Source of the DNA: Prochlorococcus sp. AG-363-J23
GTDB taxonomy: Bacteria > Cyanobacteriota > Cyanobacteriia > PCC-6307 > Cyanobiaceae
Direction of reading: 5' to 3'
Assembly (NCBI GenBank): GCA_003280245.1
Contig: QCFN01000005.1
Location: 1-60,333, forward strand
DNA length: 60,333 nucleotides
Part shown: positions 19,747 to 28,923 of the stretch, piece by piece
Position numbering within the stretch: position 1 is the stretch's first letter
Layout: each line of letters opens with the position of its first letter
Program-made: the position numbers and the translations under genes
The notes under the pieces: model-generated
What the model was told of the DNA's origin: nothing
What the model saw: the letters and a program-made list of their open reading frames with translations, nothing else
Database searches by the model: none

Positions 19747-22344
19747 ATGCAACCTACATCAGATAAATTCACAGACAAAGGATGGGAATCAATAATCACT
19801 GCTCAGCGAATTGCAAAAGAGTACATGCACCAAACGCTTGAAACAGAACATCTCCTTTCGGCAATATTAAAACAACATGAAGGACTAGGAGTAAAAATCC
19901 TTCAGGAATCTGGGATATGCTTAGATTCTCTAGAAAAAAATTTAAATCAATTTATACTAAAACAACCAAAACTAAAAGGAAGATTTGAGGAAATTTATAT
20001 TGGAAGATCATTAAATCAAACTTTTGATCATGCAGAAAAGATTAAAGAATCTTTTCTCGACGAATTTATTTCTATCGAGCATTTATTAATTAGTCTTACC
20101 AAAGATGCTAGGTGTTGCAAAGATCTCCTACAAAAAGAAAATATCACGCAAAACACTCTAAATGATGCTATTAAACAAATACGAGGGAATCAAAAAGTGA
20201 CTAATCAGAATCCTGAAAGTACTTATGAATCACTTAAAAAATACGGAAGAGACCTCACCGCTGCTGCTCTTGAAGGGAAGCTTGATCCAGTAATAGGAAG
20301 AGATGATGAAATCAGAAGAACTATTCAGATCCTTAGCAGAAGAACAAAAAATAATCCTGTTTTAATAGGAGAACCTGGGGTAGGAAAAACCGCAATTGTT
20401 GAAGGCCTTGCGCAAAGGATTGTAAATAGTGATGTTCCTTCAGCTCTCCAAAAAAGGGAATTAATAGCCTTAGACATGGGGGCGTTAATTGCAGGGGCTA
20501 AATATCGAGGAGAATTCGAAGAGCGTCTAAAAGCAGTACTTAAAGAAGTAATGCATTCTGAAGGAAAAATTATTTTATTTATAGATGAAATTCATACCGT
20601 TGTTGGAGCAGGAGCATCAGGTGGATCTATGGATGCAAGCAATTTGTTAAAACCAATGCTTGCTAGAGGTGAACTTCGTTGCATAGGGGCCACAACACTT
20701 AACGAGCATCGTCAACATATAGAAAAAGATCCTGCATTAGAGAGAAGATTTCAACAAGTCATTGTTGATCAGCCCTCCGTAGAAGACACCATATCAATAC
20801 TCAGAGGTTTAAAAGAGCGTTATGAGGTTCATCATGGAGTTCGAATTTCTGACAATGCAATTGTTTCCGCTGCATTGCATAGCAATAGGTATATTTGCGA
20901 CCGATTTCTCCCAGACAAAGCAATTGATCTAATTGATGAGTCCGCTGCAAAATTAAAGATGGAAATCACATCTAAGCCTGAAGATATTGACGAAATAGAC
21001 CGTAAAATTCTTCAATTTGAGATGGAGAAGCTTTCTTTAAAAAGAGAATCTGATTCCATAAGTAAAGAACGCCTGGAGGGAATCGAAAGAGAGCTCTCTG
21101 AGCTTACGAAGCAACAAGAAGTACTAAATTCCAAATGGGAAAGCGAAAAAAGTTTCATTGAGGAAATCTCAAAGATCAAAGAAGAAATTGAACGTGTACA
21201 ACTACAAATTGATCAAGCCAAACGTGACTATGATTTAAATAAAGCAGCAGAACTAGAATATGGAACCTTAAATGAGCTGCAAAATAAACTTGCAAACCAA
21301 GAGAAAGCTTTATTAGATCAAGAAGAAAAAGAAGGGGAGAAATCCTTACTTCGCGAAGAAGTTACTGAAGAAGATATTGCCGAAGTTATTGCCAAATGGA
21401 CTGGTATTCCTATTTCTAAGGTAGTGCAATCCGAAATAGAAAAGCTTCTAAATCTAGAGAACCAATTAAAAGAAAGAGTTGTAGGGCAGGAAGAAGCAGT
21501 CAAATCAGTTGCGGAAGCCATACAAAGATCAAGAACTGGAATGTCAGACCCAGAAAAGCCAATAGCCTGCTTTTTATTTCTAGGCCCTACAGGTGTAGGA
21601 AAAACAGAATTATCAAAAACCCTAGCCTTTCAAGTCTTTGATAGCGAAAAAGCACTAATACGAATAGATATGTCGGAATACATGGAGAAACACTCGGTAA
21701 GTCGCCTAATAGGAGCTCCTCCAGGGTATGTAGGTTATGAAGCTGGTGGTCAACTCACAGAAGCTATCCGCAAACAGCCTTACGCAGTAATTCTTTTCGA
21801 TGAAATAGAAAAGGCTCACCCTGATGTATTTAACTTGATGCTCCAAATCCTTGACGAGGGACGTGTAACCGATGGTCAAGGTCGAACAGTAAATTTTACC
21901 AATACAGTAATAATTATTACAAGCAATATTGCAGGAAAAGATATGACAGAAATCGGTCATTATGATGAAAACTCTTCCGAGTCAAAAGATTACGTCAATA
22001 AAGAATTGGCATTATATTTTAGACCTGAGTTCCTAAATAGGCTAGATGAAATTATTATCTTTAAGAGTCTAAAGTTAAATAGCCTCAAAGATATTGCAGA
22101 AATTCAGATTAATCGCTTAAGAGAAAGGCTTAAACTCCAACAAATAAATCTATTATTAAGTGATGCAGCTATAGAATTCCTTGCAAAGTCATGTGAGAAC
22201 TCAATATATGGAGCAAGACCTATAAAAAGAGTAATCCAAAAAGAGCTTGAAACACCTATATCAAGAGCAATATTATCTAAAAAGTATAAGAATCACCAAA
22301 CCATAAAAATTGAAAAAAAGGATGAGAAATTAATTCTTTACTGA
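19747..22344 (+). CDS. clpB: ATP-dependent chaperone ClpB (Hsp100)
   Basis: A disaggregase working with DnaK. The 865-residue protein has an N-terminal Clp repeat domain (residues 1-145), a first AAA module (Walker [10 protein letters not shown]; Walker [10 protein letters not shown]), a coiled-coil middle domain (about residues 410-530, Glu/Lys-rich), a second AAA module ([22 protein letters not shown]) and the small C-terminal domain. The middle domain separates it from ClpA/ClpC. Cyanobacteria often have two ClpB paralogues; which one this is cannot be told. The final residues KKDEKLILY are diverged. Confidence 0.95.
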   Translation: MQPTSDKFTDKGWESIITAQRIAKEYMHQTLETEHLLSAILKQHEGLGVKILQESGICLDSLEKNLNQFILKQPKLKGRFEEIYIGRSLNQTFDHAEKIKESFLDEFISIEHLLISLTKDARCCKDLLQKENITQNTLNDAIKQIRGNQKVTNQNPESTYESLKKYGRDLTAAALEGKLDPVIGRDDEIRRTIQILSRRTKNNPVLIGEPGVGKTAIVEGLAQRIVNSDVPSALQKRELIALDMGALIAGAKYRGEFEERLKAVLKEVMHSEGKIILFIDEIHTVVGAGASGGSMDASNLLKPMLARGELRCIGATTLNEHRQHIEKDPALERRFQQVIVDQPSVEDTISILRGLKERYEVHHGVRISDNAIVSAALHSNRYICDRFLPDKAIDLIDESAAKLKMEITSKPEDIDEIDRKILQFEMEKLSLKRESDSISKERLEGIERELSELTKQQEVLNSKWESEKSFIEEISKIKEEIERVQLQIDQAKRDYDLNKAAELEYGTLNELQNKLANQEKALLDQEEKEGEKSLLREEVTEEDIAEVIAKWTGIPISKVVQSEIEKLLNLENQLKERVVGQEEAVKSVAEAIQRSRTGMSDPEKPIACFLFLGPTGVGKTELSKTLAFQVFDSEKALIRIDMSEYMEKHSVSRLIGAPPGYVGYEAGGQLTEAIRKQPYAVILFDEIEKAHPDVFNLMLQILDEGRVTDGQGRTVNFTNTVIIITSNIAGKDMTEIGHYDENSSESKDYVNKELALYFRPEFLNRLDEIIIFKSLKLNSLKDIAEIQINRLRERLKLQQINLLLSDAAIEFLAKSCENSIYGARPIKRVIQKELETPISRAILSKKYKNHQTIKIEKKDEKLILY

Positions 22345-22648
22345 GATTTTGATACCAAAAAGTCCAACAAGAAATAAAAACCCTATTCAACTCATCTCGC
22401 AAATATTATTCTCCTAAAAATAACTTAATAGTTTAAATACGATAAAAATAACCAACACCTCTGATGCGAAACAGATCAGGAAAAAATCACAGACCAAGGT
22501 CAGCTTAATCATTTTGCAATCAAGTTTTTATAGGTTTAAAGAAGAAAGTTACAAGAAAGGACTCCAGCAGATACAAGCAACCCAAAGCCAACAGCTCTTT
22601 TGGAATGTCTTTATAAAACCTTCTGAAAGAAGGAAGATTCTTATAAAT
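22345..22648. other. Intergenic stretch between convergent clpB and queD-like genes
   Basis: AT-rich. No convincing gene, RNA or terminator was seen. A TTG-initiated frame at 22514-22774 overlaps the queD-like gene and lacks coding character. Confidence 0.5.
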
Positions 22649-23137
22649 CTACCCTCGTTCAGCTGGACGGGAAGAAAACCACTCTGGTGTCAATTCAAAA
22701 CAAGCCGCATTAAAATCATTCTCACGAGCTTCAACTCGCCAACAACAAGATCTACCACCATCTCTATCATTTAACAGTTCATTACTCCATTTCCACACCA
22801 ATTCTGCACTCGATTCCATTCCTACATTTTCCATAACCCTTAAATCCAAAGCTTGCAACTGATGAAGCTTTTTCCATTCAGGTAAAAGTGGATCATCAGA
22901 ATTAACCAAAAACGTATGGTCAAATTGATCTCTAAGTCTTTTCTCAAGAGTTCTCAAACTCGAGAAATCAACTACAAAACCATTCTGATCTAGCTTCTCG
23001 GCAGCAAAGAAAACTAAAAAACTTCGGCTGTAACCATGAACAAACCGACAATGACCAGGATGCCTCCACTGTCTATGGGTACAGGGATATCCTTGAAATA
23101 ATTTGGAACAACTATAAACAAAGGGGTTGATGGACAT
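22649..23137 (-). CDS. 6-pyruvoyl-tetrahydropterin synthase / QueD family protein
   Basis: A 162-residue T-fold enzyme. Zinc-binding histidines appear in FVHGYSRSF (family HGHxY/W position; first His replaced or shifted: GHCRFVHGYS) and the upstream CTHRQWRHPGHC. LDQNGFVVDFSSLR and the FDHTFLVNSDDP segment are typical. The function is either queuosine-precursor 6-carboxytetrahydropterin synthase or a pterin synthase; sequence alone does not decide. It ends convergently to clpB and is divergent from hisIE. Confidence 0.83.
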   Translation of the reverse strand: MSINPFVYSCSKLFQGYPCTHRQWRHPGHCRFVHGYSRSFLVFFAAEKLDQNGFVVDFSSLRTLEKRLRDQFDHTFLVNSDDPLLPEWKKLHQLQALDLRVMENVGMESSAELVWKWSNELLNDRDGGRSCCWRVEARENDFNAACFELTPEWFSSRPAERG

Positions 23138-23201
23138 GAAAACCTACATGGAGGAAACTAGAAATAGAACCACTCTCAAATCCTAAAAGCTGGAGAACCG
23201 A

Positions 23202-23867
23202 ATGCAGCCCTGGAACACTGCCTTCATTGAAGATCTTCGTTTTAATGAAAACGGTCTTATCCCTGCCATAGCTCAAGACTGGCTTGATGGAACAGTTTTA
23301 ATGTTCGCCTGGATGAACCGAGTTTCTATTGAAAAGACTCTTAAAAGCAAAGAAGTTCATTATTGGAGCAGATCAAGAAAAGAAATTTGGCATAAAGGTG
23401 CGACAAGTGGACATACCCAGATTCTTAAGGAGCTTAGATATGACTGTGACGCCGATGTTATCCTCCTTCGCATTAAGCAAACTGGTTCAATAGCTTGCCA
23501 TACAGGTGCACGTAGCTGTTTCTTTTCTAATTCAAGTAATTATGCTAAAGAACAGGGAGACGTTTCTTATGCAAGTGACACATCTAGTGAGTTATTTGAA
23601 GTAATTAAAAATAGAGTAAATAATCCAGAAGAAGGGAGTTATACAAATAAATTATTAAGAGAAGGTGACAATAAGATCCTAAAAAAAATCGGAGAAGAAA
23701 CTGCTGAATTCATAATGGCCTGTAAAGAGGATTCAAAAATCGAAATCGCCAATGAAGCTGCAGATCTTATTTTTCACCTTCAAGTAGCCCTTGCTCATCA
23801 TAAAGTCAATTGGAGAGATGTCCTTGAAGTTCTTGCTAATAGGCGTAACGGACCTAGGCGAGAATAA
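23202..23867 (+). CDS. hisIE: Bifunctional phosphoribosyl-AMP cyclohydrolase / phosphoribosyl-ATP pyrophosphatase
   Basis: Catalyses the second and third steps of histidine synthesis. The N-terminal HisI half has [35 protein letters not shown] and the metal-binding [12 protein letters not shown], with TGARSCFF. The C-terminal HisE half from about residue 125 has [16 protein letters not shown] and [13 protein letters not shown]. The 221-residue length fits the fused form. Confidence 0.96.
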   Translation: MQPWNTAFIEDLRFNENGLIPAIAQDWLDGTVLMFAWMNRVSIEKTLKSKEVHYWSRSRKEIWHKGATSGHTQILKELRYDCDADVILLRIKQTGSIACHTGARSCFFSNSSNYAKEQGDVSYASDTSSELFEVIKNRVNNPEEGSYTNKLLREGDNKILKKIGEETAEFIMACKEDSKIEIANEAADLIFHLQVALAHHKVNWRDVLEVLANRRNGPRRE

Positions 23868-24446
23868 TATTCATTAACTTCATCAAATGGTTCATCTTGA
23901 ATAAAATCCTTGATTTATTTTGTTATTCCTTAAATTTAAAAAACACTACACATTCAAAAAAGATGAGAAAGTAGTATGCCTAGTTGTTTAAGAACTTTTC
24001 TTGATAAGATCAGAAGAAATCAGCTCTTAAAACATGAGCAAGAGCTCATTATGGAAACCAAGTTCAAGCCATGATTACTATTGCGACTGATGAAAGCACT
24101 CAATCTGGATGGCATATGCTAAATCTAAGTCAACGAATGATCCACTTGAAACTATCCAGATGGAGAACAAGCAAATCACAGGTTGATAATGTAAATTTGA
24201 TTTAAGAAGGCCTGATTATTATTTAGCTGAGATTCGACATGAACCAATCCGGAAAATGGAAATCCCTTACAGAAATTTCAGGGCAAATGAATTGTAGTCC
24301 TGCATACATACAAACATGTAGTACAACAAACCTTGCGAAAGCTTCTCAAAGCTGTTATCCAGAGTGGGTTAAAAGAAAAAGTTCTTATAGTTAAAAAAAT
24401 CTTTTATCCCTTTTTATTTTATTTGATTACTTCTAAGTTTAACTCT
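23868..24446. other. Gene-poor 579-bp stretch with tiny reading frames
   Basis: No recognisable gene. On the plus strand a 32-codon frame begins at ATG 23976 (MPSCLRTFLDKIRRNQ) and its TGA overlaps the ATG of a 44-codon frame (MITIATDESTQSGWH) in an ATGA arrangement. A third frame of 51 codons runs 24239-24394 (MNQSGKWKSLTEISG). None has a family I recognise. They may be short proteins, decayed gene fragments or chance. A low-confidence upstream extension of the next gene also lies here. Confidence 0.35.
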
Positions 24447-24821
24447 ATGGATTATCAGAAATCATCTAGTAATAAAACCGTTGATACGGAAGTAGTTGAC
24501 AGCTCAGTCATTGATCAAAGTCTCCTCAAGAAAATACTTATCAAAGCTGGCAGATCAATTGCATTGCCAGCACTGGAAGCTTTGGAATTAATGCTTGACA
24601 CCTCAACTCCTATGCAAGCAAGGCTAAGCATGCTTGCCGCATTAACCTACTTAATAATGCCAATTGACCTTGTTCCTGATCTAATTCCTATCACAGGATT
24701 TAGTGATGACCTTGTTGCTCTAACTGCAGTCATAACTCTATGGAGTAATCACATAACTCCTGAAATTAAAAATCGTGCTAGAAAAAAGCTTGACTCATGG
24801 TTTAGCTTAAATCACTTATGA
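24447..24821 (+). CDS. DUF1232 (YkvA-like) membrane-associated protein
   Basis: From the ATG giving MDYQKSSSN the protein has 124 residues. The central segment ARLSMLAALTYLIMPIDLVPDLIPITGF, split by PIDLVPD, is the DUF1232 signature: a helical hairpin around PxDLIPD. The function is unknown; YkvA family members are small membrane proteins. An in-frame extension to 24333 exists but is Lys/Phe-rich and unlike the family. The stop overlaps the next ATG (ATGA). Confidence 0.8.
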   Translation: MDYQKSSSNKTVDTEVVDSSVIDQSLLKKILIKAGRSIALPALEALELMLDTSTPMQARLSMLAALTYLIMPIDLVPDLIPITGFSDDLVALTAVITLWSNHITPEIKNRARKKLDSWFSLNHL

Positions 24822-25153
24822 AAACTTGGTCCGAAAAAATTGAAGAAGAACTAACAATTCTTTTAAAAGATTGGCTTAAGCAACATGGACGCACTCAAGC
24901 TGACTTACGTAAAAGTTTAGGGGCCATTTCTACAAGAATGCCTTCTTTACTAGAGGTTCTTGAGAATGAATACAACAAAGGAGGTATGCCTAGGCTCGCA
25001 GCGCGTTTATGTTCAATAGAAAAAGAATGGACTACATCTAAGGTCGAATCAAAACTAGAACTCAAAAGTCAAGATCCATTTGGACAATTAGATCTTCTAC
25101 TGCAGGCAATTCGTGATGACTGTCCTGAAGAAAACAAACATTCTTCTTATTAG
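24818..25153 (+). CDS. Conserved-looking hypothetical protein, coupled to the DUF1232 gene
   Basis: A 111-residue charged, helical soluble protein, MKTWSEKIEEELTILLKDWL at the start and then KQHGRTQADLRKSLGAIS, which could fold as a helix-turn-helix-like unit. I do not recognise the family. Its ATG overlaps the preceding stop by four bases, a sign of translational coupling and of a joint role. Confidence 0.6.
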   Translation: MKTWSEKIEEELTILLKDWLKQHGRTQADLRKSLGAISTRMPSLLEVLENEYNKGGMPRLAARLCSIEKEWTTSKVESKLELKSQDPFGQLDLLLQAIRDDCPEENKHSSY

Positions 25154-25200
25154 GGGCTTTTTCTTCGCAAAAGATTTGGCGAGAAGAATTCCTTTGCGAT

Positions 25201-25722
25201 TTACAGCCAGGTCAAAGCCAACCAAGCTGTTCCAGGAGCAGAATCAGTTCTCAAAAGACGATGAGGTCTATTAGGAATTAAATGCAAGTGACTACCAACA
25301 CTTAAATCAATTACCTCATCAGGACTCTTAAGCATCATGGAGGCACTACCTCTTAAAAGTAATATCCACTCATCTTCAGGTTGTTGATTCCAAAAATTTT
25401 CATCATTAGAGAGAGCGCAAGAAACAATCAACTCCAAACGCCAATTCAAAGCTCTTTGGATCAAATATCTTCTCTCTTCTCCTGATGGAGGAAAAGAGCA
25501 GCTGAGAAGATTTTCTCGAACCGATGATTTAGTAACAAGGTCAGGCTCACCCCATCGACGTCCAATCTCAAAACCCCATTTCTTAGCCAAGCTAACAACT
25601 TGATTGTGATTGCTACATGCCGATAATTCATGTCGTCTTTCAGGGAAAGACTCCAAAGATTGGACTAATTGTTGAAGCTGTTCAACTTTATGAAGGAATC
25701 GCAAAAGATCAGCATCAGCCAT
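25201..25722 (-). CDS. Nif11-domain / cupin fusion protein
   Basis: A 173-residue protein in two parts. Residues 1 to about 55 (LLRFLHKVEQLQQLVQSLES, then NHNQVVSLAKKWGFEIG) resemble a Nif11 domain. Residues about 85-173 form a beta-rich cupin-like barrel (EDEWILLLRGSASM; LSVGSHLHLIPNRPHRLL), with His residues in HLHLIPNRPHR available as metal ligands. No substrate can be inferred. It stands alone on the minus strand between two plus-strand units. Confidence 0.75.
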   Translation of the reverse strand: MADADLLRFLHKVEQLQQLVQSLESFPERRHELSACSNHNQVVSLAKKWGFEIGRRWGEPDLVTKSSVRENLLSCSFPPSGEERRYLIQRALNWRLELIVSCALSNDENFWNQQPEDEWILLLRGSASMMLKSPDEVIDLSVGSHLHLIPNRPHRLLRTDSAPGTAWLALTWL

Positions 25723-25969
25723 CCGGTCCTCCTAATCAAAGAAAGTGACTCTCAAAAATAAGCTTAAAAAAGCAAATCATCGAAAGCAGGGAATTATTTC
25801 AAAACCAATGGATTCTGACTGCTTCACCAATGTCTACAAGAATGAAATATGCCATATACCTGTGATGAAAAACAAAGTTTAAATTTTAGATTATCCACTA
25901 TTTATTAACAAAGCAAAGACAACGGAAGAAAGGTTCAATATATTTTATAGATATAGTGAGGCTTAGCTA

Positions 25970-26326
25970 ATGCTCTTCTTAATCAAAAGTTTTCGGCTAT
26001 TAGCTCTACTAATCTTGACTACTGTCTTAGCATTAAGTCCAATTAAGACCAATGCGCTAAATAACAACCCTACTGGTGAGAAACTTTTTCTCGAACACTG
26101 TTCTGGATGTCATATTAATGGTGGAAATATAGTTCGCAGAAATCGCACTCTTAAGCTGCCTGCTTTAAACCGACAAGGATTAGATAGTCCAGAAGCTATC
26201 GCAAAAGTTGCCCGTGAAGGTATAGGTTCAATGTCAGGATATGAAGAGGTTCTTGGGCAAGGTGGAGATGAGCTTGTTGCTAAATGGATATGGAATAAGG
26301 CTCAAAATGCTTGGACCCAGGGATAA
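25970..26326 (+). CDS. petJ: Cytochrome c6-type protein (cytochrome c553) precursor
   Basis: Lumenal electron carrier alternative to plastocyanin. The N-terminal signal peptide (hydrophobic core LLALLILTTVLALS, cleavage near TNA) precedes a mature c-type cytochrome with the heme site CSGCH (C44, C47, H48) and axial M88 in GIGSMSGY. The C-terminal VAKWIWNKAQNAW is c6-like. The total of 118 residues is usual. A c6-like paralogue remains possible. The last 25 bases overlap the convergent YCII gene. Confidence 0.9.
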   Translation: MLFLIKSFRLLALLILTTVLALSPIKTNALNNNPTGEKLFLEHCSGCHINGGNIVRRNRTLKLPALNRQGLDSPEAIAKVAREGIGSMSGYEEVLGQGGDELVAKWIWNKAQNAWTQG

Positions 26327-26571
26327 ACCTCTAAAGAAGTCCAAATCCCCTCTTTCCAATAAACGTCGTCTTCAAGTAATTCTCTAACAAGCTGAAGACT
26401 TTCAGATTCAAAGATCCCAAATACATAGCTACTACATTTTGTTGGACCCAGAGTGATCAAAGTTCCTTGCTTCTTAAGAGTTGCCAGTCTATTTAGGTGC
26501 CTCTCACGAAAAGGAACACGCTTTTCAAGAGCATTATCACAGTATCTCCCCCAAAGAACGAATCGTGTCAT
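26302..26571 (-). CDS. YCII-family protein
   Basis: An 89-residue YciI-like protein. FVLWGRYCDNALEKRVPFRE and RHLNRLATLKKQGTLITLGP, followed by YVFGIFESESLQLVRELLEDD, fit the YCII ferredoxin-like fold with its conserved His in REAH (here RERH). The function is unknown. It converges on petJ with a 25-base overlap. Confidence 0.82.
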   Translation of the reverse strand: MTRFVLWGRYCDNALEKRVPFRERHLNRLATLKKQGTLITLGPTKCSSYVFGIFESESLQLVRELLEDDVYWKEGIWTSLEVYPWVQAF

Positions 26572-26670
26572 AACAAGATTTGGATAGATTGTGATAATTT
26601 AACTCACAAAAAATCACACAAATCGGTTAATAAACGCTATGTTACTGAAGTAGATATTTAGTTACTCATC

Positions 26671-27039
26671 ATGCTCACTGGTAGCGATCTTCTCACAAAA
26701 GTCAAAGAACTAGGAGATGTCAGCAAATCCGATCTAGTTCGTGCTTGTGGTTATGTCTCAGACAAGAAGGCTGGTGGCGAAAGACTCAACTTCACTGCTT
26801 TCTACGAAGCGCTCTTAGAAGCTAAAGGTGTCAACCTAGGTGCAACAGGTGTAGCAGGCATAGGAAAAGGTGGACGGAAGTTAAGCTATATAGCAACAGT
26901 TCAAGGCAATGGCAATTTGTTGATTGGTAAGGCTTATACAGCTCTGCTAGATCTGAAACCAGGTGATGAATTTGATATCAAGCTTGGTCGTAAACTAATA
27001 AGGCTTACACCAGCTGGTGCAGGCGATGATGAAGATTAG
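26671..27039 (+). CDS. AbrB-family transcriptional regulator (cyAbrB type)
   Basis: A 122-residue regulator of the cyanobacterial AbrB group: an N-terminal helical part with SKSDLVRACGYVSDKKAGGE and FTAFYEALLEAKG, then the DNA-binding C-terminal AbrB-like beta region with GKAYTALLDLKPGDEFDIKL and GRKLIRL. Family members in cyanobacteria regulate carbon/nitrogen genes. A bidirectional terminator follows. Confidence 0.93.
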   Translation: MLTGSDLLTKVKELGDVSKSDLVRACGYVSDKKAGGERLNFTAFYEALLEAKGVNLGATGVAGIGKGGRKLSYIATVQGNGNLLIGKAYTALLDLKPGDEFDIKLGRKLIRLTPAGAGDDED

Positions 27040-27100
27040 TGATTTATCTTAAATGGTCCTAGTAAGTAAAATCGACTTTAATTTAAGAGACACAAATAAA

Positions 27101-27130
27101 AAAAGCCTCGGATAAAATCCGAGGCTTTTT
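27101..27130. terminator. Bidirectional intrinsic terminator
   Basis: A 13-bp perfect stem (aaaagcctcggat / atccgaggctttt) with a three-base loop aaa, followed by T on the plus strand and an equivalent T run on the minus strand. It serves the AbrB gene from the left and trpA from the right. Confidence 0.93.
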
Positions 27131-27175
27131 CATTTATACAAAAACTGTTGATTAAATAATCACTTGAAATCAAAA

Positions 27176-27991
27176 TCAACCTGCAGCTTCACGGAGCTTA
27201 ATGCAAAAATGTTGTGCTTCCTGAACTTCACTTCCAGGCTTAGCTAAAGCAATCCTATTGACAAGTGCACTTCCTACTATTACGCCATCAGCACCCCAGC
27301 TTCTTACTTTAGTGACTTGTTCTGGGCCTGAAATACCAAATCCAACTGCAACTGGGCTAGGACAATATTTCTTGAGATCTTTCACAAGGTCCTCAACTCG
27401 ACCTTCAACTGCTGATCGTTCACCAGTAACGCCTGTGACACTAACCAAATAAGTAAAACCTCGGCTGCTATTTGCAATTCTCTTCATCCTGTCATAAGGA
27501 GTTGTTGGAGCAGTTAGAAGTATCAGATCCAAACCTCTTTTAGCAGCAATTGGAGAAAGTCTTTCTGCCTCCTCAAGAGGGAGATCAGGTACAACAAAAC
27601 CAGAAGCTCCTACTTTTGCCGCTTCTTCACAAAAAGATTCCATGCCAAACTTAAGCAAAGGATTGCTATAGGTAAAAAGAACAACTGGAACAGTTAATCT
27701 ATCTTGCAAATTATTCAAGAGCTCTAGTACTTTTAAAGGTGTAGTTCCACCTTTCAATGCCCGAGCTGCTGATGCCTGAATTACTGGGCCATCTGCTAGA
27801 GGATCACTATAAGGTATGCCTAATTCAATAATATCTGCACCGGAGTCTTGAAGCATAAGTAAAAGCTGTTCAGAGGTCCCTAAATCAGGATCCCCTGCCA
27901 TAAGAAATGGCATTAATGCAATCCTCCCCTCTTGCTTCAATTGTCTAAAACGAGAGCTGATATCAGCCTTTGGGCATGAATTAGAAGTCAA
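27176..27991 (-). CDS. trpA: Tryptophan synthase alpha subunit
   Basis: Cleaves indole-3-glycerol phosphate to indole and glyceraldehyde 3-phosphate; partner of TrpB. The 271-residue TIM barrel has the signature [20 protein letters not shown], which carries the catalytic Glu and Asp, and phosphate-binding [10 protein letters not shown] and GVIVGSALV segments. Length and motifs are normal. It is downstream of the ndhL/DUF3007 pair, about 75 bases away. Confidence 0.97.
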   Translation of the reverse strand: MTSNSCPKADISSRFRQLKQEGRIALMPFLMAGDPDLGTSEQLLLMLQDSGADIIELGIPYSDPLADGPVIQASAARALKGGTTPLKVLELLNNLQDRLTVPVVLFTYSNPLLKFGMESFCEEAAKVGASGFVVPDLPLEEAERLSPIAAKRGLDLILLTAPTTPYDRMKRIANSSRGFTYLVSVTGVTGERSAVEGRVEDLVKDLKKYCPSPVAVGFGISGPEQVTKVRSWGADGVIVGSALVNRIALAKPGSEVQEAQHFCIKLREAAG

Positions 27992-28065
27992 GGAATCATT
28001 CTTGTCGAATATTAGTTAGAAATATAAAAGAGAAGAATTCTAGAGGGGTATTAAGTGGCAAATAT

Positions 28066-28431
28066 TTAATCGGATGTTTTATTCGAACTCGATCCACCTT
28101 GCAGATCTTCCATTAATCGAATTTGCTCTTCTTCTGAAAGAGCATCAAATCTCTTACTAAGTTCAGTTTCTGTCAATTTTTCATAAGCGTCTCGATATCG
28201 TTTACGTTGCTCTATGAAAGTCATTTTTCCGGTAACTACTCGCAACAAATAAGACCCAATCCAAGCAAGTACAACAAATACCAAAATCCCAGCGGAGGCT
28301 ATTCCTGCAAAAGGTTCATTCAAGCCACCTGCTAAAAACCCCCAGTAGCCAATCGCTCCTAGAAGAAAAACAACTAATCCAAGTTGAAGAACCCTTGCCC
28401 TTGTCAATGTCTTAGCCCTCACCCTGTCCAT
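28066..28431 (-). CDS. DUF3007 membrane protein
   Basis: A 121-residue protein with two hydrophobic segments ([37 protein letters not shown]) and a charged C-terminal tail containing [15 protein letters not shown] and [13 protein letters not shown]. It fits DUF3007, conserved in oxygenic phototrophs, including chloroplast-targeted plant homologues. The gene overlaps ndhL by 20 bases, so it is probably translationally coupled to it and may act with NDH-1 or thylakoid assembly (inference). Confidence 0.82.
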   Translation of the reverse strand: MDRVRAKTLTRARVLQLGLVVFLLGAIGYWGFLAGGLNEPFAGIASAGILVFVVLAWIGSYLLRVVTGKMTFIEQRKRYRDAYEKLTETELSKRFDALSEEEQIRLMEDLQGGSSSNKTSD

Positions 28432-28663
28432 TCAAGCGGAGGTTTAAAAAGGGTGCGAACACTATCAGGCCTGGGAAAAACAAGAAAACCATTCCATAAA
28501 CTGTCAAACGTTCGTATTTCCCCATAATGTGCCATCTCCGACTCATCCAAAAGTAAAGAAACAATGGGACTAATACTAAATACAGAAAGCCCAAAGCTAG
28601 ATATAGAGAAGGTACCAGCAAGGAACTGGTATCAATTTGACCACTTAAAGCGTTCAAAATCAC
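28412..28663 (-). CDS. ndhL: NAD(P)H-quinone oxidoreductase subunit L
   Basis: Small membrane subunit of cyanobacterial NDH-1. The 83-residue protein has two or three membrane segments ([37 protein letters not shown]) and the typical link [20 protein letters not shown]. The size is as expected. It overlaps the DUF3007 gene by 20 bases. Confidence 0.92.
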   Translation of the reverse strand: MILNALSGQIDTSSLLVPSLYLALGFLYLVLVPLFLYFWMSRRWHIMGKYERLTVYGMVFLFFPGLIVFAPFLNLRLNGQGEG

Positions 28664-28725
28664 ACTGGCCAGAATTACTCGCTTAAATCTAGGATGTAAT
28701 TATGGGTATTAGCCCAACAAAATGC

Positions 28726-28811
28726 GGGAGCATGGCGGAATTGGTAGACGCAGCGGACTTAAAATCCGTAGGTCGTAAAAGACTGTGGGGGTTCAAGTCC
28801 CCCTGCTCCCA
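28726..28811 (+). tRNA. tRNA-Leu (anticodon UAA), intronless
   Basis: The acceptor stem GGGAGCA pairs with TGCTCCC before discriminator A. The D arm is GGCGGAATTGGTAGACGC-like, and the anticodon stem GCGGA/TCCGT encloses loop CTTAAAA, giving anticodon TAA. There is a long class II variable arm and a T arm of GGGGG/CCCCC around TTCAAGT. The 3' CCA is not encoded. The anticodon loop is uninterrupted, so the group I intron common at this site in cyanobacteria is absent. Confidence 0.96.
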
Positions 28812-28923
28812 TAAACCTTCAAAAATACATTCTTAACCAATCTCAACTTCCAAACCTTTATCAAAACTGCTCTCTACTCAATAGCAAGAGGCATCCACTA
28901 TCAATAATTGCAGTGGTTGATTT

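Noticed and set aside
22514-22774. 86-codon plus-strand frame after clpB
   Set aside because: TTG start, no ribosome-binding site, overlaps the QueD-like gene by 126 bases, and the protein is low-complexity.
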